In this document: in pieces, positions 1-5,097 of the stretch
How the letters are laid out: every line of letters begins with the position of its first letter
Position numbering within the stretch: position 1 is the first letter of the stretch
From: an uncultured Lachnospiraceae bacterium
Lineage (GTDB): Bacteria; Bacillota; Clostridia; Lachnospirales; Lachnospiraceae
Direction: 5' to 3'
Assembly: GCA_910585895.1 (NCBI GenBank)
Contig: CAJUHY010000092.1
Location: 573 to 5,669, forward strand
Length of the DNA stretch: 5,097 nt
Translations under genes and position numbers: made by a program
The notes under the pieces: model-generated
Told to the model about the DNA's origin: nothing
Databases searched by the model: none
Seen by the model: the letters and a program-made list of their open reading frames with translations, nothing else

Positions 1-625
1 GCTCCTGCCTGCGCTCCCCAGCATTTTCAATTTCTACCCCCCGCGCATCTGTCAACGTGAGAATCTTGCCATTGGTCCCTTTTAATCGATCCTCATAGAC
101 AACTTCAAGACCTATGATACCTTGATTATCCCCTCCCGTAAAGCCCAAAACCTTGGAAGCCAGGGTGTCATAGGGATAATAACGTTTGTAATCCTCATCT
201 ACTTTCACTCCCGCAAGCCTGTAATCCCGGATTTTGTCTCCTGTCTCTTTGTCCACATTGGATTTGACACGCTCAATGGAACTGACTTTCTCCACACGTT
301 TGCGGACTGCCGCTTCTTCCATGCCCAATTCCTGCGTCAATACTTCTATCACTTTTTCAGGTTCTTCCAACTGGCTGTGGATGACAGAAATTGTGCAGAC
401 TGTCCGGTTCGTAGCAAGCACTGTCCCGGTGGCATCAATAATTTTACCCCGGGCTGCCTTAATATCCCGCTCGCGTTCATGCAAATCCTCTGCTTTTTTT
501 CCATAATATTCTGAGCAGAATACCATCAAATAGACCAGCCTGCCTGCAAGCAATATGAGCGCCAATGACACGACGGTAAAAATAATCAGAATTTTCTTGC
601 GATTAAACGTTTTATTGCGAACCAT
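1..625 (-). CDS. Class B penicillin-binding protein, N-terminal part (second PBP of the tandem; SpoVD position)
   Basis: This is the 5' part of a gene that runs off the left edge; 208 codons are visible. The protein begins MVRNKTFNRKK, a short basic cytoplasmic segment, then has one membrane anchor at about residues 12-35 (hydrophobic, ending LLAGRLVYL). Residues 59-72 (ARGKIIDATGTVLA) and about 150-186 (YPYDTLASKVLGF, then GIIGLE and a Y-x4-L-x-G pattern) are hallmarks of the PBP dimerisation domain of class B PBPs. The transpeptidase domain with SxxK, SxN and KTG would lie outside the window, so catalytic competence cannot be judged. The family cross-links peptidoglycan stem peptides outside the membrane. 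The start ATG (623-625) has GAGG at 634-637, 8 nt upstream. Position after an FtsI-like PBP matches spoVD in B. subtilis, but a sporulation role is only inferred from synteny. A hairpin covers the ribosome binding site. Confidence 0.93.
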   Translation of the reverse strand, partial: MVRNKTFNRKKILIIFTVVSLALILLAGRLVYLMVFCSEYYGKKAEDLHERERDIKAARGKIIDATGTVLATNRTVCTISVIHSQLEEPEKVIEVLTQELGMEEAAVRKRVEKVSSIERVKSNVDKETGDKIRDYRLAGVKVDEDYKRYYPYDTLASKVLGFTGGDNQGIIGLEVVYEDRLKGTNGKILTLTDARGVEIENAGERRQE

Positions 626-631
626 CTAAAA

Positions 632-679
632 AACCTCATAAAAACTGTTATTACAATCTATTACTATTTTTATGAGGTT
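632..679 (-). promoter_or_regulatory. Perfect 13 bp inverted repeat covering the Shine-Dalgarno of the second PBP
   Basis: The + strand arms AACCTCATAAAAA (632-644) and TTTTTATGAGGTT (667-679) are exact reverse complements separated by 22 nt. In the minus-strand transcript the 3' arm contains the GAGG ribosome binding site (634-637) of the second PBP and is followed by six U residues (628-633), then AG and the AUG. Two readings fit. It may be a translational switch that hides the ribosome binding site, or a weak attenuator or terminator between the two PBP genes, since a stem followed by a U-run is terminator-like. The stem is AU-rich with only three G-C pairs, so it may be marginal without a trans factor. 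I saw no convincing promoter in the gap. Confidence 0.6.
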
Positions 680-734
680 ATGTACACTTATCATAAATCT
701 GTGACAGATAATCGCCTGTGTTACCAGCCAAAAC

Positions 735-2828
735 TCAAGGATATTCCTCCGGCGTAATCCCATCCAACAAATCATCTGCTGGCTGAGAGGTTCCATCTCC
801 GCCATCCGGCATAGCATTGGGCGCGCCCTCTGCTGGCGGTTCGTCACCAGCCGGTAATCCTTCACCCGGCTGCTCTGGTCCTTGTGGATTTTCTGCACCT
901 TGTGGATTTTCTGCTTCTTGTGGCTCCCCCGGCACGGTACCATCATCCGGCGTTACATATTCCTCATCCGGATATATATTTAAATAAGGAAGAATTTCCT
1001 CAAAAACCTTCTTTGCCAATGCTGTTGCCAATGCGCTGCTCTGGTCATCCTCCGGGACATTTGCCTCGTCAATTACCACATAAACCAGAACTTGCGGATT
1101 CTCTACCGGCGCAAACCCGATGAACGACACCACATATTTCTTATCTTCACGTCTGCCTTTCTCTGCCGTTCCCGTCTTTCCGCCCATAGAATAGCCTGCA
1201 ACTTTGGCGCTCCTGCCAGTTCCCTCAGATACCGTCTTATAAAGATATCCTTTAAGCAAATCGCTGGTCTGCCTGGAAATTGTCTGTTTCAAGGGAGAAG
1301 TCTCAATGTTCTGTACGACATTTCCATGCTCATCAATAATCTTTTTTACCAGATGCGGCTGGTAATAGTAACCTCCATTAATCAAAGAAGAAAATGCACT
1401 TGCAAGCTGCACGACCGTTACATTAAAATTCTGCCCGAAAGCGTTGGTAACAAGCGATGTCAGGTTCGTATTATCAACGGTATAAATCAGACTGTCCGTC
1501 CTTGCCTCTCCGGGAAGGTCAATATTTGTCTTCAGTCCAAAATTGAAGATATTCTGGTATTTATAGAAGTCTTCCTTGCCAATATCCATTGCCATCTGCA
1601 TCATCGCATCGTTACAGGAATCCATCACCGCTTTTTCTATCGTCTCTGTACCGTGACCAGAGCGGTTAATACACTTTATATCATATCCGCCTATCTTCTC
1701 TACGCCATCACACTCATACGTTTCCCTAGTTTTCCCAGTTTCCAGACCGGTAGCTACCGTAAAAGGTTTCGCTGTAGAACCCGGCTCATAAGTATAAGTG
1801 ATACAGAAATTCTGCCAGATGGCATTGAGTTTTTCCAGACGCTCTTCCTCAGAAAAACTATCTATTTCCCCCTGAGAATAATACTGCGTCAAATCCCACG
1901 GATTATTCAGGTCATATGTAAAATTATCAGACATCCCCAATATTTCACCATTTTGTGGGTTCATCACAAGAATACCCGTATGCTGACTGCCCGCGCCATC
2001 TACTTCCCCATCGCGGTATTCCTCCTGAAATCTGGCAATATTTTGCTCTATAATCTTCTGAACATTCAAATCAACCGTTGTAACCAGGCTGTTCCCATTG
2101 ACAGGCTCTTTTGTTGTCTTTTGCAAATTGTTATCTGCGTTCAGATAACCATACTTTCTGCCGTCTATCCCATTTAAGGTGTCATTGTAATAATCCTCCA
2201 GACCGCCGATTCCTTCATTTCCCGACGTAGTAAACCCCAGAATCTTGCTGGCAAGAGCCCCATAAGGATATTCTCTCTTATATTCTTTTTCAAACCAAAT
2301 GCCCTGTATATTAGGATTTACCTTTTTGCCCTTTTTATTTTTCTTGGCCTGCAGTTCCTGAAACGGCTCTATCTCCTCATAAGGCACTCCCTTACGCAGC
2401 ACAAAATAGCGGCTGTTGGCCTGTTTGTCAAGCGCCGCCCGCACTTCTTCTTCCGTAATTTCAGGAAAACACTCCAGCAAAGCCTTTATCGTAGGCTCCA
2501 TGTACTTGTCTTTGTCATCGTTGAGAAGCTTACAGTCCAACACAATATTGTATACATCTACATTGGTTGCCAGGACCGTCCCTTTCGTATCAAGGATTTC
2601 CCCCCGCTGGTAGGGAATGGTCTCACTCCCATAACTCTGCTGTCCTAATACCTGTTTCTCATACTCTTCACCCTTCACCTGGTCAATATAAATCAATCTT
2701 CCGACCAGCACAATGGACAAAGCTACGATTGCCGAAAATACCATCAGCAGTTTCTTTTTCATTTCCGGGGAAAATTTGGCAGTTCTCTTTCTTTTTTTAT
2801 ATCTCTGTTCTCGATTTCCCAATGGCAT
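735..2828 (-). CDS. ftsI: Class B penicillin-binding protein (peptidoglycan D,D-transpeptidase, FtsI/PBP2B-like)
   Basis: A 697-residue septal-type transpeptidase that cross-links stem peptides on the outer face of the membrane. It has a Lys/Arg-rich cytoplasmic start (REQRYKKRKR), one membrane anchor at about residues 24-48, and a dimerisation domain opening with RGEILDTKGTVLA (75-87) and including the YPYGALASKILGF stretch. The transpeptidase domain carries all three catalytic motifs: S351-TAK354 (in YEPGSTAKPF), S404-C-N406, and K551-T-G553 (in GGKTGTAEKG). No PASTA domain is visible. From about residue 621 the protein ends in an acidic, Pro/Gly/Glu-rich tail with two AENPQG repeats (639-650). 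The chosen start is the ATG at 2826-2828, one base after the ftsL stop, with AAAGG just upstream. An in-frame ATG at 2850-2852 would add eight residues but lacks a ribosome binding site. Synteny with B. subtilis pbpB supports a division role. Confidence 0.95.
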   Translation of the reverse strand: MPLGNREQRYKKRKRTAKFSPEMKKKLLMVFSAIVALSIVLVGRLIYIDQVKGEEYEKQVLGQQSYGSETIPYQRGEILDTKGTVLATNVDVYNIVLDCKLLNDDKDKYMEPTIKALLECFPEITEEEVRAALDKQANSRYFVLRKGVPYEEIEPFQELQAKKNKKGKKVNPNIQGIWFEKEYKREYPYGALASKILGFTTSGNEGIGGLEDYYNDTLNGIDGRKYGYLNADNNLQKTTKEPVNGNSLVTTVDLNVQKIIEQNIARFQEEYRDGEVDGAGSQHTGILVMNPQNGEILGMSDNFTYDLNNPWDLTQYYSQGEIDSFSEEERLEKLNAIWQNFCITYTYEPGSTAKPFTVATGLETGKTRETYECDGVEKIGGYDIKCINRSGHGTETIEKAVMDSCNDAMMQMAMDIGKEDFYKYQNIFNFGLKTNIDLPGEARTDSLIYTVDNTNLTSLVTNAFGQNFNVTVVQLASAFSSLINGGYYYQPHLVKKIIDEHGNVVQNIETSPLKQTISRQTSDLLKGYLYKTVSEGTGRSAKVAGYSMGGKTGTAEKGRREDKKYVVSFIGFAPVENPQVLVYVVIDEANVPEDDQSSALATALAKKVFEEILPYLNIYPDEEYVTPDDGTVPGEPQEAENPQGAENPQGPEQPGEGLPAGDEPPAEGAPNAMPDGGDGTSQPADDLLDGITPEEYP
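880..914 (-). repeat. Two-copy 18 bp tandem repeat in the PBP C-terminal tail
   Basis: The + strand sequence CCTTGTGGATTTTCTGCA (880-897) is repeated at 898-914, matching 17 bases before diverging, and is followed by a degenerate CTTGTGG at 917-923. Read on the minus strand it encodes AENPQG twice and then related Gln/Glu/Pro residues. The length is a multiple of three, so copy-number changes would keep the reading frame. It looks like replication slippage inside a disordered extracellular tail. Confidence 0.85.
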
Positions 2829-2829
2829 T

Positions 2830-3357
2830 TCACCTTTCCGGAATGTTCTCATACTGATTCATATAGTCGTCCTGTTCCACCTCAAAAAATTCAATCTGTT
2901 CCTTCTGTGGATATATCATACCCAGCTCTTCCATTGCTTTCTGCCTGATAATATCCAGATTTACAGAATTGCTGATTTTCTTCTGCACAGCATCATTTTC
3001 ATTCTTGAGATCTAAGATCTGTGCTTCCAGCGCCGCTACGTTCTGCACGCTCTTATTCAGATTTGCATGTAATTGCAGATAACAGGCGAACACAACCACC
3101 ATCACAGCCATAATCCCCGTCAGGAAAATTACATAGCCTGAACTGATTTGCAGCGCACGCTCCCTGTTTTTCATGACAGCAGCCCTGGTCTGCCTCTGAC
3201 GTTTCCTTTGCTCCCGCTCTTCCTCCTGCCACTCTACATACTCCTGATGTACCTGTTCCTTACGCTGCTGTGCCTGCATGGCAAGCTCTCTCGCTGTATT
3301 TCCATCTATATAAGTTCTGCTTTTCTCCCAGTATTGCAACTCTTCCTGCTGTCTCAT
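2830..3357 (-). CDS. ftsL: FtsL-like cell division protein
   Basis: A 175-residue bitopic membrane protein of the FtsL/DivIC type, which in bacteria forms a complex with the other small divisome protein (DivIC/FtsB) and the FtsQ-type partner to recruit and activate septal peptidoglycan synthesis. The first 73 residues are highly charged and cytoplasmic, rich in Glu, Gln, Arg and Lys. One hydrophobic segment lies at about 74-95. It is followed by a predicted extracytoplasmic coiled coil (about 100-130, hydrophobic residues spaced through Asn/Lys/Glu) and the segment AMEELGMIYPQKEQI (141-155), typical of the family's C-terminal part. It sits 25 nt after rsmH and ends one base before the PBP start, so translation is probably coupled. 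The start ATG has TTAGGAG eight bases upstream. FtsL proteins are usually about 100-120 residues, so this one has an unusually long N-terminal region. Sequence conservation is low in the family; the call rests on topology plus position. Confidence 0.85.
   Translation of the reverse strand: MRQQEELQYWEKSRTYIDGNTARELAMQAQQRKEQVHQEYVEWQEEEREQRKRQRQTRAAVMKNRERALQISSGYVIFLTGIMAVMVVVFACYLQLHANLNKSVQNVAALEAQILDLKNENDAVQKKISNSVNLDIIRQKAMEELGMIYPQKEQIEFFEVEQDDYMNQYENIPER
2833..2837 (-). promoter_or_regulatory. Ribosome binding site deciding the start of the first PBP
   Basis: The minus strand reads GGAAAGGTGAAATG across the ftsL stop (TGA, 2830-2832) and the PBP start (ATG, 2826-2828). AAAGG, extendable to AAAGGTGA, is the only purine-rich candidate near either possible start; nothing similar precedes the ATG at 2850-2852. 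The site lies inside the last ftsL codons, so termination and re-initiation are likely linked. Confidence 0.6.
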
Positions 3358-3382
3358 AATCTTGTCTCCTAACTTACTTCAT

Positions 3383-4321
3383 TTACATTCGCTCAAACAC
3401 TCTGAGTTTTGCGCTCTTAGAACGAGGGTTATACTCTATTTCTTCCTCCGACGGTATTATCGGCTTTCTGGTCACAGCCTTACCCATTGGTTTTTTCCCG
3501 CACACACATACCGGAAAATCACTTGGGCATGTGCATGGGTTTTCACTTTTCTTATAAATGTTCTTTACAACCCTGTCTTCTAAAGAGTGGAAGGTGATAA
3601 CACAAAGCCTTCCCCCGGGATTCAGCAAACAAATCATATCCTCCAGCGAATCCTGCAGCACTTCCAATTCCCGGTTAAGTTCAATCCTGATAGCCTGAAA
3701 CGTCCGTTTCGATGGATGTCCTCCACTCATCCGTACTTTTGCCGGGATTGCCGCTTTGACAATCTCTGTCAATTCGCCTGTAGTCTCAATTTCTTTCTTC
3801 TCTCTTGCCATAACGATATGCTTGGCAATGTTTTTTGCAAATTTATCTTCTCCGTAATCACGGATAACTCGGTACAGTTCATATTCACTGTAAGTATTAA
3901 TTAGTTCCTTCGCTGTAAAACTCTGGCGCGTATCCATTCTCATATCCAAAGGCGCATCCATGGACCGGTATGTAAATCCTCTGGCTGGGTCATCCAACTG
4001 ATAGGACGATACTCCCAAATCCAATACAATGCCATCCACTTTCACGATGCCAAGCTCTGCCAGCACCTCTTGCATTTCACAGTAATTGTTTCTTATAATC
4101 TGTACTCTGTCTTCAAATTGCGCTAATCTTCTTGTCGCCGCCTTAATAGCGTCCGCATCCTGGTCAATTCCAACAAACCTTCCCTTTTCCGACAGACGTC
4201 TGCATACCTCATAGGCATGTCCGCCGCCGCCCAGTGTACCGTCAACATAGATTCCATCGGGGTGGATATTCAGGTATTCAATTGTCTCCTCTAAAAGTAC
4301 TGACTTATGCTTGAATTCCAT
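3383..4321 (-). CDS. rsmH: 16S rRNA (cytosine(1402)-N(4))-methyltransferase RsmH
   Basis: A 312-residue SAM-dependent enzyme (also called MraW) that methylates N4 of C1402 in the ribosomal P site; it is soluble and acts on the small subunit. The SAM-binding loop is DGTLGGGGH (27-35), with the acidic motif GIDQD (51-55) ending the second strand. Further family blocks are DLGVSSYQLD (101-110), GFTYRSMDAPLDMRMD (115-130), HPSKRTFQAIRIELNREL (202-219) and ITFHSLEDRVVK (242-253). A cysteine cluster at C263, C265, C272 and C274 and the closing RSKSAKLRVFER are also typical. The length fits the family (about 310). The start ATG is preceded by a strong AAGGAGG (4328-4334) six bases upstream. It lies 50 nt downstream of mraZ and 25 nt upstream of ftsL, the conserved dcw order. 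No defects are seen. Confidence 0.98.
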   Translation of the reverse strand: MEFKHKSVLLEETIEYLNIHPDGIYVDGTLGGGGHAYEVCRRLSEKGRFVGIDQDADAIKAATRRLAQFEDRVQIIRNNYCEMQEVLAELGIVKVDGIVLDLGVSSYQLDDPARGFTYRSMDAPLDMRMDTRQSFTAKELINTYSEYELYRVIRDYGEDKFAKNIAKHIVMAREKKEIETTGELTEIVKAAIPAKVRMSGGHPSKRTFQAIRIELNRELEVLQDSLEDMICLLNPGGRLCVITFHSLEDRVVKNIYKKSENPCTCPSDFPVCVCGKKPMGKAVTRKPIIPSEEEIEYNPRSKSAKLRVFERM

Positions 4322-4371
4322 GAAATCCCTCCTTAGGTCCTACTACTTAGGCAACGGTTGGCAACCTCCGG

Positions 4372-4803
4372 TTAAATCATCAATCCCAGGCTTGCCATAT
4401 GTTCTGCTATCTCCTCCACGTCATCATACTCATTGGTTTCCTGCCATCTGTCTTTGCTCCAGATTTCAATGTGATTCACCACGCCAGCCAGTATGATTTC
4501 CTTCTCAATCCCTGCGAATTCCCGCAGAACTGCCGGAAGAAGTACGCGCCCCTGCTTGTCCAGCTCGCAGATAGCCGCGCTGGCAAAGAAAAATCTCGCA
4601 AATTTACGGGCTTCCTTAGAAAATTGTGATACTTCACGGAATTTCGTCTCGATGAGCTTCCATTCTTCTGAAGAATACACAAATAAACATCCATCCAGTC
4701 CCTTTGTCACTACAAATTCTTCTCCCAACTGGTCTCTGAATTTGGAGGGTACTATCAGTCTGCCCTTTGCATCAACTGTGTGATTGTATTCTCCCATGAA
4801 CAT
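4372..4803 (-). CDS. mraZ: MraZ transcriptional regulator, first gene of the dcw operon
   Basis: A 143-residue protein of the MraZ family, which carries two AbrB-like (SpoVT-type) half-domains. It forms a multimeric ring and binds short direct repeats upstream of its own gene; it represses the operon in E. coli and activates it in mycoplasmas. Each half has the signature DxxxR: D11-AKG-R15 in MFMGEYNHTVDAKGR and D82-KQG-R86 in LDKQGRVLLP. The C-terminal HIEIWSKDRW is also typical. I chose the ATG at 4801-4803 because it gives the family N-terminus MFMGEY and the family length of 143, and because GAGG lies eight bases upstream. The GTG at 4810-4812 and the ATG at 4807-4809 lie in or against the ribosome binding site. 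A repeat array just upstream is its likely operator. Confidence 0.98.
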   Translation of the reverse strand: MFMGEYNHTVDAKGRLIVPSKFRDQLGEEFVVTKGLDGCLFVYSSEEWKLIETKFREVSQFSKEARKFARFFFASAAICELDKQGRVLLPAVLREFAGIEKEIILAGVVNHIEIWSKDRWQETNEYDDVEEIAEHMASLGLMI

Positions 4804-4809
4804 CTGCAT

Positions 4810-4816
4810 CACCTCT
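4810..4816 (-). promoter_or_regulatory. mraZ ribosome binding site
   Basis: AGAGGTG on the minus strand matches the 16S anti-Shine-Dalgarno sequence and lies six bases before the ATG at 4801-4803 (eight from the GAGG core). It rules out the two upstream in-frame start codons, which overlap or abut it. GAGGTG could pair with CACACTC about 12 nt upstream (six pairs with one bulged A), so mild occlusion is possible. Confidence 0.75.
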
Positions 4817-4850
4817 ACAGTACCGGGGAGTGTGGCAGGTTATATTGAAG

Positions 4851-4871
4851 TTATCCACATTTTTATCCACT
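4851..4871 (+). promoter_or_regulatory. Two DnaA boxes in the mraZ leader
   Basis: TTATCCACA at 4851-4859 is an exact match to the DnaA box consensus. TTATCCACT at 4863-4871 differs only at the last base. They are in the same orientation and start 12 bp apart, about one helical turn. Both lie within the last two units of the presumed MraZ repeat array, so part of the match could be accidental, because the two motifs share TCCAC (GTGGA on the other strand). Actual DnaA binding is inferred. Confidence 0.45.
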
Positions 4872-4914
4872 TATCAACCACTTTAACCCATTTTCCACCA
4901 CTTTCCTCCACTTG
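4855..4914 (-). promoter_or_regulatory. mraZ: MraZ operator: six AAAGTGG-like direct repeats
   Basis: On the minus strand, GTGG-type cores begin at 4911, 4901, 4891 (ATGG), 4881, 4870 and 4858, with spacing of 10, 10, 10, 11 and 12 bp, each preceded by A-rich bases. Units include CAAGTGGAGG, AAAGTGGTGG, AAAATGGGTT and AAAGTGGTTG. This closely matches known MraZ boxes (TGGGN repeats in E. coli, AAAGTGK-N3 in mycoplasmas). The array begins at about the expected transcription start and continues through the leader, so bound MraZ would sit immediately downstream of the promoter. Repression by blocking initiation or clearance is the natural inference, but activation is also known in the family. 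Confidence 0.85.
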
Positions 4915-4921
4915 CTATTTT

Positions 4922-4950
4922 ATTCTAGCTTATTGAGACAAAAAAAGCAA
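4922..4950 (-). promoter_or_regulatory. Sigma-A type promoter of the mraZ operon
   Basis: On the minus strand TTGCTT (4945-4950) and TAGAAT (4922-4927) are separated by 17 bp, the preferred spacing. The -10 matches the consensus at five of six positions; the -35 keeps TTG. The expected start of transcription is near 4915, giving a leader of roughly 110 nt before mraZ. The T-run following the TTG and the AT-rich spacer suit a promoter. It directly follows the terminator of the upstream gene and precedes the MraZ repeats, as expected for the operon's main promoter. Confidence 0.7.
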
Positions 4951-4964
4951 TAGGAAATTTCCCC

Positions 4965-5001
4965 AAAAAGGAAAGAGCCCTGATAGCCTCAGAACTCTTC
5001 C
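4965..5001 (-). terminator. Intrinsic terminator of the gene upstream of mraZ
   Basis: The minus-strand transcript folds as GGAAGAGUUCUGA, loop GGCUA, then UCAGGGCUCUUUCC. The stem has 13 pairs, including two G-U wobbles and one bulged U, and is followed directly by UUUUU (4965-4969). On the other strand the stem is followed only by CCTTCTTT, so the minus orientation is favoured. It separates the upstream gene, whose probable stop lies at 5055-5057, from the mraZ promoter. Outer arms AATAGGAA (5012-5019) and TTCCTATT (4949-4956) could extend the structure. Confidence 0.75.
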
Positions 5002-5054
5002 CTTCTTTAACTTCCTATTCTATTGTCCTTATTCTCCTGACAGGAAACATAACT

Positions 5055-5097
5055 TTACGCCTTTTCACCCTCCCGGAACCACCGGTCGACTTCCGGC
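5055..5097 (-). CDS. C-terminal end of an unidentified upstream gene (partial)
   Basis: On the minus strand, one frame reads PEVDRWFREGEKA and then TAA at 5055-5057. The charged, tryptophan-containing ending looks like a real protein C-terminus, and the stop lies about 54 nt before the start of the terminator stem, a normal distance. Another frame stays open to a TAG further on (near 5017) but would give a much more Arg/Lys-rich peptide, RKSTGGSGRVKRRK and onward; the third frame stops at once. Thirteen residues are too few to identify the product. Confidence 0.45.
   Translation of the reverse strand, partial: PEVDRWFREGEKA

Noticed and set aside
122..514. Two overlapping + strand frames (122-514 and 234-506)
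   Set aside because: Both are antisense to the clearly coding second PBP, with Phe/Cys- or Ser-rich translations typical of shadows.
680..734. A promoter for the second PBP in the gap (TATGAT-like and TACATA-like hexamers on the minus strand; also a loose sigma-E-like match)
   Set aside because: No hexamer has a matching -35 at 16-18 bp, and the sporulation-type match fails at key positions, so no promoter is called.
626..946. A 106-codon minus-strand frame across the PBP tail and the gap
   Set aside because: It overlaps the PBP tail in another frame; its Lys/His/Gln repeats come from the 18 bp DNA repeat read out of frame, and it has no family features.
1092..2177. A 361-codon open frame on the + strand opposite the first PBP
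   Set aside because: It lies wholly antisense to a PBP with all catalytic motifs, has no ribosome binding site worth noting, and the translation is Ile/Arg/Cys-rich with no recognisable domain; it is a reading-frame shadow.
2826..2852. Upstream ATG (2850-2852) as start of the first PBP
   Set aside because: It would overlap ftsL by 23 bases and has no purine-rich ribosome binding site, whereas the ATG at 2826-2828 has AAAGG and ends up one base after the ftsL stop.
2713..3372. Hydrophobic + strand frames opposite ftsL
   Set aside because: They are Leu/Phe-rich only because they complement the Glu/Lys-rich codons of ftsL; no start signals or domains are seen.
4332..4366. Short repeats between mraZ and rsmH (GTTGCC twice, CCTAAG twice, GGTT-GCC-AACC)
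   Set aside because: Arms are only four to six bases and not followed by a T-run; they are within chance expectation for a 50 nt gap.
4851..4914. The repeat array as a CRISPR or replication origin
   Set aside because: Units are 10 bp with no spacers, and only two DnaA boxes are present without an AT-rich unwinding element or neighbouring dnaA; an MraZ operator explains it better.

Overview
This window holds the start of a division and cell wall (dcw) gene cluster from a low- to mid-GC Firmicute, most likely a Clostridia member of the Lachnospiraceae type. That placement is inferred from gene order, the RsmH cysteine motif, the AGGAGG-type ribosome binding sites and the FtsL and PBP sequences; no database search was run. 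All supported genes are on the minus strand, so the operon reads from the right end of the window to the left.

Layout in the direction of transcription: (1) 5055-5097, the last codons of a probable upstream gene, unidentified. (2) 4965-5001, an intrinsic terminator that isolates that gene. (3) 4922-4950, a sigma-A type promoter. It is followed at once by a run of six AAAGTGG-like repeats (4855-4914), the expected operator for MraZ, whose distal end also contains one perfect and one near-perfect DnaA box. (4) mraZ (transcription factor), rsmH (16S rRNA m4C1402 methyltransferase), ftsL (divisome bitopic protein), a complete class B penicillin-binding protein in the FtsI position, and the first 208 codons of a second class B PBP that runs off the left edge. 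This matches the Bacillus subtilis order mraZ-rsmH-ftsL-pbpB-spoVD.

The genes are tightly packed. The gaps are 50 nt (mraZ to rsmH, counted to the chosen start), 25 nt (rsmH to ftsL) and 1 nt (ftsL to PBP), so they are probably cotranscribed from the mraZ promoter. The exception is the 109 nt gap between the two PBPs. It carries a perfect 13 bp inverted repeat whose second arm contains the Shine-Dalgarno sequence of the second PBP and is followed by six T residues.

Functionally, MraZ should control the operon through the repeats at its own promoter. RsmH modifies the ribosomal P site. FtsL and the first PBP act together at the septum, the PBP cross-linking peptidoglycan and FtsL helping to recruit and activate it. 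The second PBP is a paralogue that may serve sporulation or another wall-synthesis task. I found no undescribed multigene system. The points worth a second look are regulatory (overlapping MraZ and DnaA sites, and the inter-PBP hairpin) and the non-PASTA acidic tail of the first PBP.
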